From NCBI RefSeq assembly GCF_007672725.1, contig NZ_VDTC01000007.1, forward strand, positions 105,353 through 169,352: 64,000 nt of DNA, written 5' to 3'. The stretch's first letter is position 1. Each line of letters starts with the position of its first letter. Positions 39,081 through 49,094 of the stretch are shown piece after piece. Both the position numbers and the translations under genes were made by a program. The stretch is from Corynebacterium aurimucosum ATCC 700975. GTDB lineage: Bacteria; Actinomycetota; Actinomycetes; Mycobacteriales; Mycobacteriaceae. The notes under the pieces are model-generated. The model searched no databases, was not told the origin of the DNA, and worked only from the letters and a program-made list of their open reading frames with translations.

Positions 39081-39820
39081 TCCTCGTCGTAGAGATTCTC
39101 TTCCAGCGGCTGGGAGGACCGCTGGGAGCGCTCCCGTGCGCGCCGCGCATTCTCTGCCGATTCAGCGGCGGCACGGCGGAATTCCTCCCGCTCATCTGCG
39201 TCGGGGGAGGCTTGTTTGCGCTGTTCGCGCTCCTCGGCCTGAATACGGCGGCGTTCTTCGCGGTCGCGCTCCCGGACTCGGCCGGAGCCTGTGGCTTCAC
39301 GAGCAAGGAGCTCGGCTACGGAAAGACGCTCGGAGCGGTTTCGAAGGTCGGAAGCTGCGTCGGTGCGGCGCTTTTCCTGGGCTTTGGCCTCACGGCTCTT
39401 CGCGCGATTGTCGCTGCGCCACAGTCGCAGGACTGCGAGTAGCGCGCAGGCAATTACTGTGACAATAAGTACGGGGAAGTGCTGCAGCAGCGGGAAGGCC
39501 GTGGTGAGAAGCGCGGTCTTAGAAAACGGCGACGCGCCTTCTGGCAAGGCTGACGTGGAACTGATGAAGCCACCGCCCACGGTTCCCAGCGCGTAGAGCA
39601 GGGGCAATGAAATTACCAGCATGTAGAGCCCGCGGGTTTCCACCAGCCAGGTGACGGCGAGCGATCCCAGTCCAAAAATCAGGGCGAACGGCAGCCCCAC
39701 GCTGCCAAGCACTCCTGAGACCGTCAAAGCCACGAGCGTTACGACGAGCGCGAGGAGAAGCGCTCGGGTAAGCGGCATCCCGCGGCGGGGAGGGCGGCGA
39801 CGATTTTTGGCAACTGACAC
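39077..39820 (-). CDS. DUF6542 membrane protein with charged tail
   Basis: This 247-residue protein has a basic N-terminus, four membrane segments (residues about 18-145) and a long Arg/Glu-rich, probably coiled-coil cytoplasmic tail (about 148-247). It matches Rv1111c in position, between ispH and ychF. Its end overlaps the ispH end by 4 bp. Function is unknown. Confidence 0.82.
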   Translation of the reverse strand: MSVAKNRRRPPRRGMPLTRALLLALVVTLVALTVSGVLGSVGLPFALIFGLGSLAVTWLVETRGLYMLVISLPLLYALGTVGGGFISSTSALPEGASPFSKTALLTTAFPLLQHFPVLIVTVIACALLAVLRLWRSDNRAKSREAKAQEKRRTDAASDLRNRSERLSVAELLAREATGSGRVRERDREERRRIQAEEREQRKQASPDADEREEFRRAAAESAENARRARERSQRSSQPLEENLYDED

Positions 39821-39855
39821 GCCCAGAGAGCTTACCGGGAATGTTGGCCAAACCG

Positions 39856-40926
39856 TTATTCATTCTGGGCGCGCCGCGGCCAAGAACCGACACGGCGCGG
39901 CTCCACGGGCAGGCGGTCGACGCGGGCGGGGACGTCCAATTCTTTGAGCCGCCGTGCAGTGACCGAAACGCGCGAATCCAAACTAGCCAGGCTTGCGTTA
40001 TAGGCCTCCACCGCGCGCTCCAGCCCGCGGCCCACCTTGTCGTAGTGCTCATTAAGAGTGTTGAGCCGGGTGTACAGCTCGCGGCCCAGGCGCTGGACCT
40101 CGCGGGCTTTATCCTCGATCTCTTCGTGCTGCCAGCTCACCGCAACGGTACGTAAGAGTGCGAAAAGGGTGCTCGGGGTAGCGATGACGATGTTGCGCTC
40201 GAAGGCGAACTCGAGCAATTCAGCGTCGATAGACAAGGCCGCGTCCACGAAGGTGTCAGCGGGGACAAAGAGGATCACAAATTGTGGTGTGGGGGAGAAG
40301 GCCTCGATATAGTCCTTCGACGCCAGTGCCTGCACGTGGGAACGCATGAGGTGCGCATGGCGGCGTAGGTATCCAGCCCGCTCCTCCGGGTCTTCAGTCT
40401 CCATCGCATCGAGGTAGGCGCTGAGCGGTACCTTGGCGTCCACGATAATGCTGCGCCCGCCGGCCAAGTGAACGACAAGATCGGGGCGGACGAGCGAGCC
40501 ATTGATGCGGGCGTTCACCTGTGAATCAAAATCCACGTGTTTGCGCATACCGCCGAGCTCGACGACGCGCTCGAGCTGCACTTCGCCCCAGCGTCCCCGA
40601 ACATTCGGGGAACGCAGTGCGCCGACCAGCTTGTCCGTGCGGTCAGACAGGCGTGTCGACGTGCGGGTCACCGCTTGTACTTGGCTGCTGAGTGCTGCGA
40701 GCGATGTCGCCCGATCCTCCTCGATTTCTTGGAGCTGGAGGCCCAAACGGTCCATGGCCTTCTCTAGAGGGGCGAGTTCTGCTTGGCGGCGTTGAGACTC
40801 TTGAAGTGCACGGTGTTCCTCTGATGGCTGGGCGGACTGTGCGGAATAGGCGCGGGCCAGCCAGCCCAGAGCGGCCCCGATGATGAGGCCGAGGAATAAG
40901 AGCACTACGGGAAGGGAAGACGTCAT
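39856..40926 (-). CDS. rmuC: RmuC-type DNA recombination protein
   Basis: This 356-residue protein has an N-terminal membrane helix (residues about 5-25), a coiled coil (about 30-90) and a PD-(D/E)XK nuclease core with RGRWGEVQLERVVELGGM and the catalytic HLAGGRSIIVDAKVPLSAYL. RmuC limits inversions at short inverted repeats in E. coli. The ATG at 40926 places the membrane helix at the N-terminus; ATGs at 40935 and 40956 are longer alternatives. Confidence 0.92.
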   Translation of the reverse strand: MTSSLPVVLLFLGLIIGAALGWLARAYSAQSAQPSEEHRALQESQRRQAELAPLEKAMDRLGLQLQEIEEDRATSLAALSSQVQAVTRTSTRLSDRTDKLVGALRSPNVRGRWGEVQLERVVELGGMRKHVDFDSQVNARINGSLVRPDLVVHLAGGRSIIVDAKVPLSAYLDAMETEDPEERAGYLRRHAHLMRSHVQALASKDYIEAFSPTPQFVILFVPADTFVDAALSIDAELLEFAFERNIVIATPSTLFALLRTVAVSWQHEEIEDKAREVQRLGRELYTRLNTLNEHYDKVGRGLERAVEAYNASLASLDSRVSVTARRLKELDVPARVDRLPVEPRRVGSWPRRAQNE

Positions 40927-40962
40927 GCCTGTCATCATGGCACGCTCCCCGGACACGGAGGC

Positions 40963-42450
40963 TTAGCTCTTGTCTTTTGATTGCAAAATCTGTTCGAGAG
41001 CGCCAATCGCTCGCTTGATTCCCGCTCGGGCACCGCTATCTCGTTCGCTGAAGTCTGCGTCAACGTCGACATCGATCTTTTGGTCCAGCGGGCTGGTGCC
41101 GTCGTGGGCTACGTCCTCTGCTGCGCCCTCGGGTGCGGCGTGGTCCGGGATGGACAGCCATTGTTCGCGCTTCCGGTCACCCTGCTGCTGTGTGTAGCGC
41201 CCGATGAGGAAGCCGGCGACCGTTGAGAATTCCAAGTCTTCGGCGGTCCTTTCGCCGGACTGGAGCATCATCATGTCTTGGAAGTAGCGGTAGACCACCG
41301 CGATGGTCGCCGCCGCCGGAACGGCGAGGAAGCCGCCGACGAGGCCGAAGAGCGCGGAACCTACAGTCACAGAAATCAACACGATGACCGGGTGCAGGTT
41401 CATGGCCTTCGATTGCAGCCACGGGGAGAGTACGTTGCCCTCAAGCTGCTGAACTAAAAGGACCAAGCCAAGAACGAGCAGTGCTTTGGTAAAGCCCAAG
41501 GAGACCAGCGCGATGGTCACGGATAGCGCACCAGCCACGATCGCGCCCACAAAGGGGATAAAGCCGGCGATGAAGGTGATGATGGCCAGCGCCATGGCCA
41601 AAGGCACCCCGATGAGGGCGAGGCCGAGGCCGATGAAGATGGCGTCGACAAGCGAGACCACCGCCTGCGCCCGCACGAAACCGCCTAGCGTGGTCCACAC
41701 ACGGGTGAGCAGCTCAGTGAGGTGCCAGCCCGTCCGGCGGCCCGTTGCCTGGCGCAACCAGGGAAGGAAGTTGTGGCCATCTTTAAGGAAGAAGAAGGTC
41801 AGCACCACGATGATGAAGAGCGTGACCACGATGGAAGTCGCCGTGCCAATTCCCGTGAACACGGAACCCGCAATAGAGCCGGCCTGGCGCTGCAGCCACA
41901 GGGCGATCTCATCGATGTATTGGCCGATATCATCCGGATCGAGGTTGAGCGGCGGACCCTGTGCCCATAGCTGCAGGCGCTGAATGCCTTCCGCAGTTTG
42001 CAGGTACAGCGTTTGGGATTGCCGCGCAAAGTCCGGAGCAATGAACATGAAAAGCGAGCCCACCGCGGTAAAGGACACGAGGATGGTTACCGCCGCAGCC
42101 AGGGCCGACGGCAACCCCTTGCGCCGCATGGCGCTCGCAACAGGGGCAAGCACGGTGCAGATGATGAGCGCAATGAGAACCGGCAAAATGCCACGCCAGA
42201 AGTTGCCCAACATGCGGAATGAGGCATAGAGGAATAGCCCAATAATGGTCAGGCGCAGTGCCCACAGCGATGCGGATTTGATGACCTCGCCGACCACCAC
42301 GGAGCGATCCACTTGGTTGCCTGGCGGGTGCGGCGAGACTGCGTTCAGCGAAGCGGCGTCGACGGAATCATCGAAGCGTCCGCCAAGCGCTGCCTCAGCG
42401 GCGGCGAGCTCAGGCGAGGATGCATTGGGGGATGGCTGATCAGAACTCAC
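40963..42450 (-). CDS. AI-2E (PerM) family membrane transporter
   Basis: This 495-residue protein has a polar N-terminus, eight membrane segments arranged as two then six, and the family motifs FFFLKDGHNFLPWLRQ and GNVLSPWLQSKAMNLHPVIVL. The C-terminal 110 residues are hydrophilic and acidic. Members export autoinducer-2 or act as Na+/H+ antiporters; the substrate here is open. A homologous gene lies near xseB in M. tuberculosis (Rv1101c). Confidence 0.88.
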   Translation of the reverse strand: MSSDQPSPNASSPELAAAEAALGGRFDDSVDAASLNAVSPHPPGNQVDRSVVVGEVIKSASLWALRLTIIGLFLYASFRMLGNFWRGILPVLIALIICTVLAPVASAMRRKGLPSALAAAVTILVSFTAVGSLFMFIAPDFARQSQTLYLQTAEGIQRLQLWAQGPPLNLDPDDIGQYIDEIALWLQRQAGSIAGSVFTGIGTATSIVVTLFIIVVLTFFFLKDGHNFLPWLRQATGRRTGWHLTELLTRVWTTLGGFVRAQAVVSLVDAIFIGLGLALIGVPLAMALAIITFIAGFIPFVGAIVAGALSVTIALVSLGFTKALLVLGLVLLVQQLEGNVLSPWLQSKAMNLHPVIVLISVTVGSALFGLVGGFLAVPAAATIAVVYRYFQDMMMLQSGERTAEDLEFSTVAGFLIGRYTQQQGDRKREQWLSIPDHAAPEGAAEDVAHDGTSPLDQKIDVDVDADFSERDSGARAGIKRAIGALEQILQSKDKS

Positions 42451-42484
42451 CCCACCATCTTGCCTTAAAAGATCCGGGGTGCGT

Positions 42485-42497
42485 TAGGATTGGCCCC
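42485..42497 (+). promoter_or_regulatory. Leaderless -10 box of ychF
   Basis: TAGGAT at 42485-42490 ends 7 nt before the GTG at 42498, supporting that start. Confidence 0.55.
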
Positions 42498-43583
42498 GTG
42501 AGTCTTACACTTGGAATCGTCGGCCTGCCCAATGTGGGCAAGTCCACTTTGTTTAATGCCCTGACCCGTTCCGATATCTTGGCAGCGAACTATCCGTTTG
42601 CCACCATCGAGCCCAATGTCGGACTAGTGGAGCTTCCCGATTCCCGCCTGAACCGCCTCGCGGAAATCTTCAGCTCCGAGCGCATCCTTCCGGCCACCGT
42701 GTCCTTCGTAGACATCGCCGGCATTGTCGAGGGCGCTTCCAAGGGTGAGGGAATGGGCAACGCCTTCCTTGCCAACATCCGTGAAGCCGATGCCATCTGC
42801 CAGGTGGTGCGTGCCTTCGCTGATGAGAACGTTATCCACGTCGACGGCGAGGTTAACCCGGCGCACGATATTTCGGTCATCAACACCGAGCTCATCCTTG
42901 CGGACCTCCAGACCATCGAGAAGGCTTTGCCGCGCTTGGAAAAGGAAGCGCGCAAGAACAAGGATCTGGCAGAAACCGTGGAGGAGACCAAGAAGGCCCA
43001 GGCCATCTTGGAGGATGACCGTACCCTCTTCGCGGCGTCCAAGAACAATGAGATTGATTTGTCTTTGCTGCGCGAGCTGCACCTCATGACAGCGAAGCCT
43101 TTCCTTTATGTCTTCAACTCGGACGAGGCCGTCCTCACCGATGAGGCCAAGAAGGAGGAGCTGCGCCAGCTTGTCGCCCCGGCGGAGTGCGTCTTCCTCG
43201 ATGCCCAGACTGAAACCGAGCTCCTTGAGCTCGACGAGGCAGAGGCTCTGGAATTGCTGGAGTCTGTCGGCCAGGAAGAGCCAGGCTTGGCGACGTTGGC
43301 CAAGGCCGGCTTCGCCACCCTCGGCCTGCAGACCTACCTGACCGCTGGCCCGAAGGAAGCCCGCGCGTGGACCATCAGGCAGGGCTCTGCGGCACCGCAG
43401 GCTGCTGGCGTTATCCACACCGACTTTGAGAAGAAGTTCATCAAGGCAGAAATCGTTTCCTTCGACGACCTAGACGCTGCTGGCTCCATGGCGGAAGCCC
43501 GCAACGCTGGCAAGGTGCGCCAGGAGGGTAAGGAATACATCATGCAGGATGGCGACGTCTGCGATTTCAAGATCGGCGGCTAG
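42498..43583 (+). CDS. ychF: YchF, redox-regulated ribosome-associated ATPase
   Basis: This 361-residue Obg-related NTPase has G1 GIVGLPNVGKSTLFNAL (residues about 5-21), DIAGIVEGASKGEGMGN (G3), and FNSDE in place of NKxD. The last is the feature that makes YchF prefer ATP. The C-terminal TGS domain contains FLTAGPKE-like LTAGPKEARAWTIRQG and HTDFEKKFIKAE. It starts at the GTG at 42498; the longer frame to 42420 overlaps the AI-2E gene start. Position matches Rv1112. Confidence 0.97.
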   Translation: MSLTLGIVGLPNVGKSTLFNALTRSDILAANYPFATIEPNVGLVELPDSRLNRLAEIFSSERILPATVSFVDIAGIVEGASKGEGMGNAFLANIREADAICQVVRAFADENVIHVDGEVNPAHDISVINTELILADLQTIEKALPRLEKEARKNKDLAETVEETKKAQAILEDDRTLFAASKNNEIDLSLLRELHLMTAKPFLYVFNSDEAVLTDEAKKEELRQLVAPAECVFLDAQTETELLELDEAEALELLESVGQEEPGLATLAKAGFATLGLQTYLTAGPKEARAWTIRQGSAAPQAAGVIHTDFEKKFIKAEIVSFDDLDAAGSMAEARNAGKVRQEGKEYIMQDGDVCDFKIGG

Positions 43584-43602
43584 CTCGTGCGCTCATAGCG
43601 CG

Positions 43603-43614
43603 TAGGCTGTGGGC
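43603..43614 (+). promoter_or_regulatory. Leaderless -10 box of the M20 hydrolase gene
   Basis: TAGGCT at 43603-43608 ends 6 nt before the ATG at 43615 and favours that codon over the GTG at 43609. Confidence 0.5.
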
Positions 43615-44805
43615 ATGAGTATCGCCCACATCCTAGACCGAGCAGCACATGCCACGCAGTGGCAAGAAGCCCTGTACAAGGACCTTCACCAGCATCCTGA
43701 GCTCAGCATGGAAGAGGAGCGCACCCGCGGCGTCATCGCGGGCAAGCTCCGGGAGTTTCCAGGGGTTGAGGTGCTTGAATTCGGCGGGGGAGTCGTCGGC
43801 ATCCTCCGCAACGGTGAGGGTTCGACGGTCTTAGAGCGCGCTGACTTCGACGGCCTGCCGGTCACTGAAGACACTGGCTTGGACTACTCGGCCACGGGCG
43901 AGGTTATGCACGCCTGCGGCCACGACACCCACGTGACCGCCTTGCTTGGCGCCACGGAAGCGATGGCGAAGGCCACTGACGCGTGGTCCGGTACTTTCAT
44001 CGCGCTCTTTCAACCGGGCGAGGAAACCGCTGAGGGCGCGCAATCCATGGTGGACGCGGGACTTACCGGCAAAGTCCCCACACCTGACGTGTCCTTTGGT
44101 CAACACATCTTTATTGATAAAAACGCCCCGGCCGGCAGCGTACTGATTGCGCCCGGCCCGGTCTTGTCGACAGCGACCTCACTCACCGTCACCGTCTATG
44201 GCCACGGTTCCCATGGTTCGATGCCACACCTCAGTGTCGATCCAGTCGTCTTGGCCAGCTCCATCGTGTTGCGGCTGCAGACCGTCGTGTCCCGCGAAGT
44301 CGATCCTCACCAGTTCGCCGTACTGACCGTCGGCGCGCTGCAAGCGGGGTCGAAGGCCAATATCATCCCGGATTCGGCCACCCTGCGCATCAATGTCCGC
44401 GCCTATAGCGAGGAGATTCGAGAGCAAATCGTTGTGGCCATCCACCGGATTGTCAACGCCGAGTGCCAGGCAGCGATGTCCCCACGTGAGCCGGAGATCA
44501 CCGAAAGCGATAATTACCCGCTCACTGTCAACGATGAGGAAGTCACGAACAAGGTGCGCGCGCAGCTTGTCGACGTCCTCGGAAGCGACAACGTCCTCGA
44601 CATGGAACCGTGGACCGCATCGGAAGATTTCTCGAGACTCCCCGATGCCTTCGGCGCTCCCTATTGCTTTTGGGGCTTCGGTGGCCGCACGGACGGCGTT
44701 TCCGTCCCGAACCACAACCCGCGTTTTGCTCCGGAGTTGCAGCCGACGCTCAGCACCGCGACGCAGGCGCTCATCGCCGCGGCCTACGCCTACCTGGGAA
44801 ATTAA
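43615..44805 (+). CDS. M20D-family amidohydrolase (IAA-amino acid hydrolase / aminoacylase type)
   Basis: This 396-residue metallohydrolase has DLHQHPELSMEE at the N-terminus, metal ligands in MHACGHDTHVTALLGA (about residues 99-114), QPGEETAEGAQSM (about 135-147), HGSHGSMPH in the lid domain, and SEDFSRLPDAFGAPYCFWGF at the C-terminus. The usual LRADMDALPV motif reads ERADFDGLPV. It should hydrolyse N-acyl amino acids or related amides. Its end overlaps that of the convergent rpiR gene by 4 bp; a link to that operon is possible but not shown. Confidence 0.88.
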   Translation: MSIAHILDRAAHATQWQEALYKDLHQHPELSMEEERTRGVIAGKLREFPGVEVLEFGGGVVGILRNGEGSTVLERADFDGLPVTEDTGLDYSATGEVMHACGHDTHVTALLGATEAMAKATDAWSGTFIALFQPGEETAEGAQSMVDAGLTGKVPTPDVSFGQHIFIDKNAPAGSVLIAPGPVLSTATSLTVTVYGHGSHGSMPHLSVDPVVLASSIVLRLQTVVSREVDPHQFAVLTVGALQAGSKANIIPDSATLRINVRAYSEEIREQIVVAIHRIVNAECQAAMSPREPEITESDNYPLTVNDEEVTNKVRAQLVDVLGSDNVLDMEPWTASEDFSRLPDAFGAPYCFWGFGGRTDGVSVPNHNPRFAPELQPTLSTATQALIAAAYAYLGN

Positions 44806-45644
44806 TCTTCCATCGCCGATTGGAGCACGGAGAGCACCGTGCGCCGTGCCGCGGAATCATCGAGGTGGGAATCCACCAGCGTCACGAGTGCTTCAAGCAC
44901 CAGCAGAAAAGCAACGCGCGAGGCATCCTGCAGCTCTGCACGAAATGTCCCATCCGGGGAGGGGATGACCAGCGTGTAGGAGGCGAGCTCCGCCAAGGGC
45001 GAGGAGGTAAACGAGGTCAGCGCGATGAGCTTCGCGCCCGCCTCGAAGGCTGCGGTCGCGGCTTTGAGCGTGAGCGTGGTCGACCCTGAACCGGAAACGA
45101 CGAGGCACACGCACTCTGCGTCTAGTTGCGTCGCCGCGATGTGCTGGCCCATGGCCTCCGCCACGAACTCGGCTGGGCGCCCGATGCTTGTGAGGCGCAG
45201 CGCCATGGTCTGCGCCAAGGGAGCAGAGAGGCCATTGCCCACGAGGAGAACACGCTTGGCCTGCGCTACTGCCTCTACTGTCGCGGCTAGCTCATCCTCG
45301 TTGAGCAGGGAAGTAAGCCCATGCAGGTAGTTGCTGAAGGAGGCAATCTCGGTACTCATGCGGCCGACGTGGGTGGAATCGGCACCCGCCGGCGGGGTGG
45401 GGCGCTGCGCAATCTCCTGCGTGAGCGCCACACGCAACTGCTGGTACCCGTCGTAGCCCAGCGCTTTCGCGGTGCGGATGACGGAGGTACGGGACGTGCC
45501 TACCTTGGCCGCCAGCTGGTCCGCAGTGGCGTGCAGGACGAAGTCCATGTCTACGAGGATTGCCTGGGCCACGCGTTGTTCGATGGGCTGCAGGCTCGGC
45601 ATGCGCGTGGTGATGTGCGCGGAGAGTGGGGCGGAATCAGTCAT
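44802..45644 (-). CDS. RpiR-family regulator with SIS domain
   Basis: The 280-residue regulator has an N-terminal RpiR HTH (about residues 1-75, TADQLAAKVGTSRTSVIRTAKALGY) and a sugar-isomerase-like SIS domain (about 115-240, KRVLLVGNGLSAPLAQ, LVVSGSGSTTLTL). Such regulators sense phosphorylated sugars or related ligands. It is the last gene of the HAD-phnDCEE operon and is probably its regulator. The start at 45644 lies just before the phnE stop; the longer frame overlaps that gene. Confidence 0.9.
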   Translation of the reverse strand: MTDSAPLSAHITTRMPSLQPIEQRVAQAILVDMDFVLHATADQLAAKVGTSRTSVIRTAKALGYDGYQQLRVALTQEIAQRPTPPAGADSTHVGRMSTEIASFSNYLHGLTSLLNEDELAATVEAVAQAKRVLLVGNGLSAPLAQTMALRLTSIGRPAEFVAEAMGQHIAATQLDAECVCLVVSGSGSTTLTLKAATAAFEAGAKLIALTSFTSSPLAELASYTLVIPSPDGTFRAELQDASRVAFLLVLEALVTLVDSHLDDSAARRTVLSVLQSAMED

Positions 45645-45655
45645 AGGGGTATCTA

Positions 45656-46456
45656 TCAGGTGAATTTGGCGGCCACGATGCGGCGGCGGATAGCGCCGGA
45701 GATGGCGTCGATGGACATGGTGATGACGATGACCACGATGAGCAGGACGCCGACGACGTCCCACTGGCGGTACTGCGTATAGCCGGTGAGCATGTCACCG
45801 ATGCCTCCCACGCCGATGAGGCCGAGGACCGCGGAGGTACGCACGTTGATCTCAAAACGGTAGAGCGCGAGCGAAGCCAGCTCCGGTTGGACAATGGGCC
45901 AGGTTCCCCAGCGCACCATTTCTGCCAGGCTGCCGCCGGCTGCCTTGACCGCGTCGGCCGGGCCAGTCGGTGCGGTTTCAATGGCCTCATAGGTCCACTT
46001 CGCGTGCGTGCCGATGCCGCCGATGGCCAGAGCTAGCGCGCCCGTAAACGGGGTTAACCCGGTGACGGTGAGGATAATGATGGCGATGATGATCTCCGGT
46101 ACCGCGCGGATGATGGCAAACAGCGCGCGCAGTGGTAGGCATACCCACCCCGGGGAGACCGTATTGGCAGCTAGGACACCGAGGATGGTGGAGAGGAACA
46201 CGCCGAGCAGCGCACCGATCCAGGCCATCGCCACGGAGCGCCAGGTCTGCAGGAGGGCCTCACCCAGCTTGGACCAGTCCGGGTTGGAGAACATGAGCAC
46301 GAGGTAGTGCCAGATGTTCGAGGGCAAATCTTTAAGAGCCGTCAGATCAACGCGAATGTAGCCAAAGGACAGCGCCAAGATCATAAGGATTCCGGCCCAC
46401 GCAGCGAAGACTCCCCAGCTGCGGGAGCGGGAGGGAAGTACATGTGCAGTGCTCAT
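45656..46456 (-). CDS. phnE: Phosphonate-type ABC transporter permease, second
   Basis: This 266-residue PhnE-like permease has six membrane segments and the ATPase-contact loop EAIETAPTGPADAVKAAGGS (about residues 157-176), followed by VLGLIGVGGIGDML. It pairs with the preceding permease as a heterodimer. Its ATG overlaps the stop of the first permease by 4 bp. Confidence 0.92.
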   Translation of the reverse strand: MSTAHVLPSRSRSWGVFAAWAGILMILALSFGYIRVDLTALKDLPSNIWHYLVLMFSNPDWSKLGEALLQTWRSVAMAWIGALLGVFLSTILGVLAANTVSPGWVCLPLRALFAIIRAVPEIIIAIIILTVTGLTPFTGALALAIGGIGTHAKWTYEAIETAPTGPADAVKAAGGSLAEMVRWGTWPIVQPELASLALYRFEINVRTSAVLGLIGVGGIGDMLTGYTQYRQWDVVGVLLIVVIVITMSIDAISGAIRRRIVAAKFT

Positions 46457-47247
46457 CGCAGCCTCTTTCGCAGGTTGACGGACACGATCTCCAGGGCGAT
46501 GACCACGACGAGCAGCTCGAGCACGATGGCGGAGAGCGCGTCATAGCGGTAGAAGCCACGGACTTCGTCGATCAGCAGGCCAATGCCACCAGCGCCCACG
46601 AGGCCGAGGACCGCGGAGATGCGGACGTTGAGCTCGAGGGAGTAGAACACCTGGCTGGCAAAGACCGGCCAGGTCTGCGGCAGGGCAGTAACCCGGTTGA
46701 TCTGGGTTTGCGTGCCGCCGGCGGCGCGGCCGGCCTCCATATAAGAATCATCTGCGGAGTCGATGGCTTCGGAGACGAGCTTGACCACGATGCCGACGTC
46801 GAAGAGCACCAGCGTGATGATGCCGGGCAGGGCACCGACGCCGAGCATGGCCACGAGGATGGTGGCGTAGACCAAGTCGGGCACCGCGCGGACAACGTTG
46901 ACGATGCCGCGCACTAGCGAGCGCCACGGTGTCGATGGGTTGGTGGGCCGCGCCGCCCACAGGGATAGGGGCAGAGCGATGACCGCGGAGATGGCGGCAC
47001 CGACGACGGCCATGGCGAGGGTTTCAAGCATCGGCTCCCACGTGCGTGGGAGGATGGACCAGTCGGGGCTGAACATCAGGGCCAAGCGGTCGGCGCCGTT
47101 GCGCCAGTTGCGAGCGATCTGCCCAAAGTCGATCTCGATTCCGCCCCAGGCGGGGACGCAGGTGGCGATGGTGAGCGCGAGAAAAGCAGCCAGCCCGCCA
47201 AGGATGCCGGGCCAGTTGCGCTGCCGTGGGGGAAGTACCGCCGTCAT
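46453..47247 (-). CDS. phnE: Phosphonate-type ABC transporter permease, first
   Basis: This 264-residue PhnE-like permease has six membrane segments and the EAA-type loop [20 protein letters not shown] (about residues 167-186), then [16 protein letters not shown]. It overlaps the ATPase gene and the second permease gene by 4 bp each, indicating strict translational coupling. Confidence 0.92.
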   Translation of the reverse strand: MTAVLPPRQRNWPGILGGLAAFLALTIATCVPAWGGIEIDFGQIARNWRNGADRLALMFSPDWSILPRTWEPMLETLAMAVVGAAISAVIALPLSLWAARPTNPSTPWRSLVRGIVNVVRAVPDLVYATILVAMLGVGALPGIITLVLFDVGIVVKLVSEAIDSADDSYMEAGRAAGGTQTQINRVTALPQTWPVFASQVFYSLELNVRISAVLGLVGAGGIGLLIDEVRGFYRYDALSAIVLELLVVVIALEIVSVNLRKRLR

Positions 47248-48044
47248 GCCCGGCTCTCCTGACTTCCCAGCTGGTCTTCCTCGCGGATGCGCCGGCCGTA
47301 GATGGCTTCGAAATCCTCCACGGTGGAGCCCGCGGCGGGCCCATCGAAAACTATCTTGCCGTGGCGAATGCCGATGATGCGCGAGGCGTAGTCTTGCGCC
47401 AGATCCACCAGGTGCAAGTTCACCAGGGTGGTCAGGTCCCGCTCGGTATTGATGCGGCGTAGATCCTTCATCACGGAGTGGGCAGTGGGCGGGTCTAGGG
47501 AGGCGACGGGTTCATCGGCCAGCATGATCGCCGGCTTCTGGGACAGGGCGCGGGCGATGGCCACGCGCTGCTTCTGGCCGCCTGATAAGGCGCCGGCCTT
47601 ATTCCACGCCTTGTCGAGGATCCCTACGGAGTCGAGGGCTTCGGCGATGATTGCTTTGTCCTCGGCGGTAGAGATTCCCAACAGGGTGCGCCAGCTGGGA
47701 TTGTGAGAAAAGCGCCCGACGAGGACATTGGAGAAGACGCTCGCGCGGTCCGCCAGGTTGAACTCCTGGAAGATCATGCCGATGCGGCCGCGCAGCTTCC
47801 GCAGCTGCGCTCCCTTCGCCGCAGAAATCTCGTGGTCGCCGACGAAAATCTTGCCGGATGTCGGTTGCACGAGGCCGTTGATGCTGCGGATGAACGTGGA
47901 TTTGCCAGAGCCGGACAGGCCGACGATGGCGACGAATTCGCCGGGAGCGATGTCCACGGAGACATCGTCAAGCGCCAGCGTTCCGTTGGGGTAGCGCACC
48001 GAGACATTCTCGAAGCGGATTCCCCACGCTTTCTCCTCCGTCAT
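47244..48044 (-). CDS. phnC: Phosphonate-type ABC transporter ATP-binding protein
   Basis: This 266-residue ABC ATPase has Walker [10 protein letters not shown] (about residues 38-46), Q-loop FQEFNL, signature [13 protein letters not shown] (about 147-159), Walker B AIMLADEP and the switch His in VNLHLVDLA. It belongs to the PhnC branch. The start at 48044 gives the normal PhnC length; upstream in-frame codons belong to the phnD coding region. Confidence 0.95.
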   Translation of the reverse strand: MTEEKAWGIRFENVSVRYPNGTLALDDVSVDIAPGEFVAIVGLSGSGKSTFIRSINGLVQPTSGKIFVGDHEISAAKGAQLRKLRGRIGMIFQEFNLADRASVFSNVLVGRFSHNPSWRTLLGISTAEDKAIIAEALDSVGILDKAWNKAGALSGGQKQRVAIARALSQKPAIMLADEPVASLDPPTAHSVMKDLRRINTERDLTTLVNLHLVDLAQDYASRIIGIRHGKIVFDGPAAGSTVEDFEAIYGRRIREEDQLGSQESRA

Positions 48045-48075
48045 GGGTGAAGCCTTTCTGAGTAGGGGCGTCAGG

Positions 48076-49062
48076 CTACTGGGCGAAGCGCTCGTTGACC
48101 TTGCGCGCCATATCGATGGATTCCTGCTTGGCGGGAACCCAGTCGGTGATGTCGAAGATGGCGGACATGGTGTCCGGGTCAACCTCGGAGAAGCCGTCCA
48201 TGAGGTCGGTGATCTGGCCGCGCAGATCCTCCGGCACCTCATCAGAAATCACGACGCCACCGTTGGGGTACATGTCGGTGTAGCCGAAGACCACGAGCTT
48301 CTCAGCCAGATCTGGCGCCTCCGATGCGTCGATGGTGGAGCGCGCATCCCAGAAGCTGAAGCCCACCTCGGCATCGCCGTTGTAGACCGCCATGATGGAG
48401 GCATCGTTGGAGGTCACTGGCACCTTTTTGAGGCTGTCGACGTCGATGCCCTGGGATTCCATGGCCATGACCGGCAGCTGGTATCCGGCGGGGGAGGTAG
48501 CACCCAGCATGGCGACGGTGGTCTCCCCATCGATCTTCTTGAGCGCCTCGAGGCCCTTCGGACCCTGGCCCTTGTTCTCCTCCGGGGTGGCGGTGCCGTT
48601 GCAGTACAGGTAGTCGGCACCGCTGGCAGCATAGGTGGAGGCCACCGGCTCGTCCTTGCAGTACTTGTCGGGGTTGTTGGTGACGAACTGGCCGGCGTAG
48701 GAATCCGCGCCGAAGCGCTCGTCCTGCAGTACGGCGTGAGCGCCGTACATGTCTTCTGCAGAGGCCAGCTGCGCGGCGGATGCGATGGCGATATCTGCCT
48801 GGCCGGAGCCGATGGCCTCGACGGCGGCCTGGTAGTCCTTGGTCACGACCCCCTCGACCTCGATGCCGAGCTCCTCGGAAAGGTAGTCAGTCAGCGGCTT
48901 TGCGGTGGTGACGAGATCGTTGACCTTCTCGTTCGGGATGAGCGCGAGGGTGAGCTTGTCGGGGGAGTTCGAGTCATCGGTTGAGGAGGAATCAGAGGAG
49001 CAAGCGGTCAGGGAGAGCGACAGTGCAAGGGCGGAGGCAGCGAGGACGGTGAAACGGCGCAT
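48076..49062 (-). CDS. phnD: Phosphonate/phosphite-type ABC solute-binding lipoprotein
   Basis: The 328-residue precursor has lipobox LTAC (Cys21). The mature PhnD-like fold has [16 protein letters not shown] at the N-terminus, an acid-rich hinge and [10 protein letters not shown]. It should bind a phosphonate, phosphite or similar oxyanion outside the cell. Binding residues cannot be assigned by eye. It is the second gene of the operon, after the HAD hydrolase. Confidence 0.9.
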   Translation of the reverse strand: MRRFTVLAASALALSLSLTACSSDSSSTDDSNSPDKLTLALIPNEKVNDLVTTAKPLTDYLSEELGIEVEGVVTKDYQAAVEAIGSGQADIAIASAAQLASAEDMYGAHAVLQDERFGADSYAGQFVTNNPDKYCKDEPVASTYAASGADYLYCNGTATPEENKGQGPKGLEALKKIDGETTVAMLGATSPAGYQLPVMAMESQGIDVDSLKKVPVTSNDASIMAVYNGDAEVGFSFWDARSTIDASEAPDLAEKLVVFGYTDMYPNGGVVISDEVPEDLRGQITDLMDGFSEVDPDTMSAIFDITDWVPAKQESIDMARKVNERFAQ

Positions 49063-49094
49063 GAGAATGTCTTTCTGTGTCGAGGGGTGGAGTG

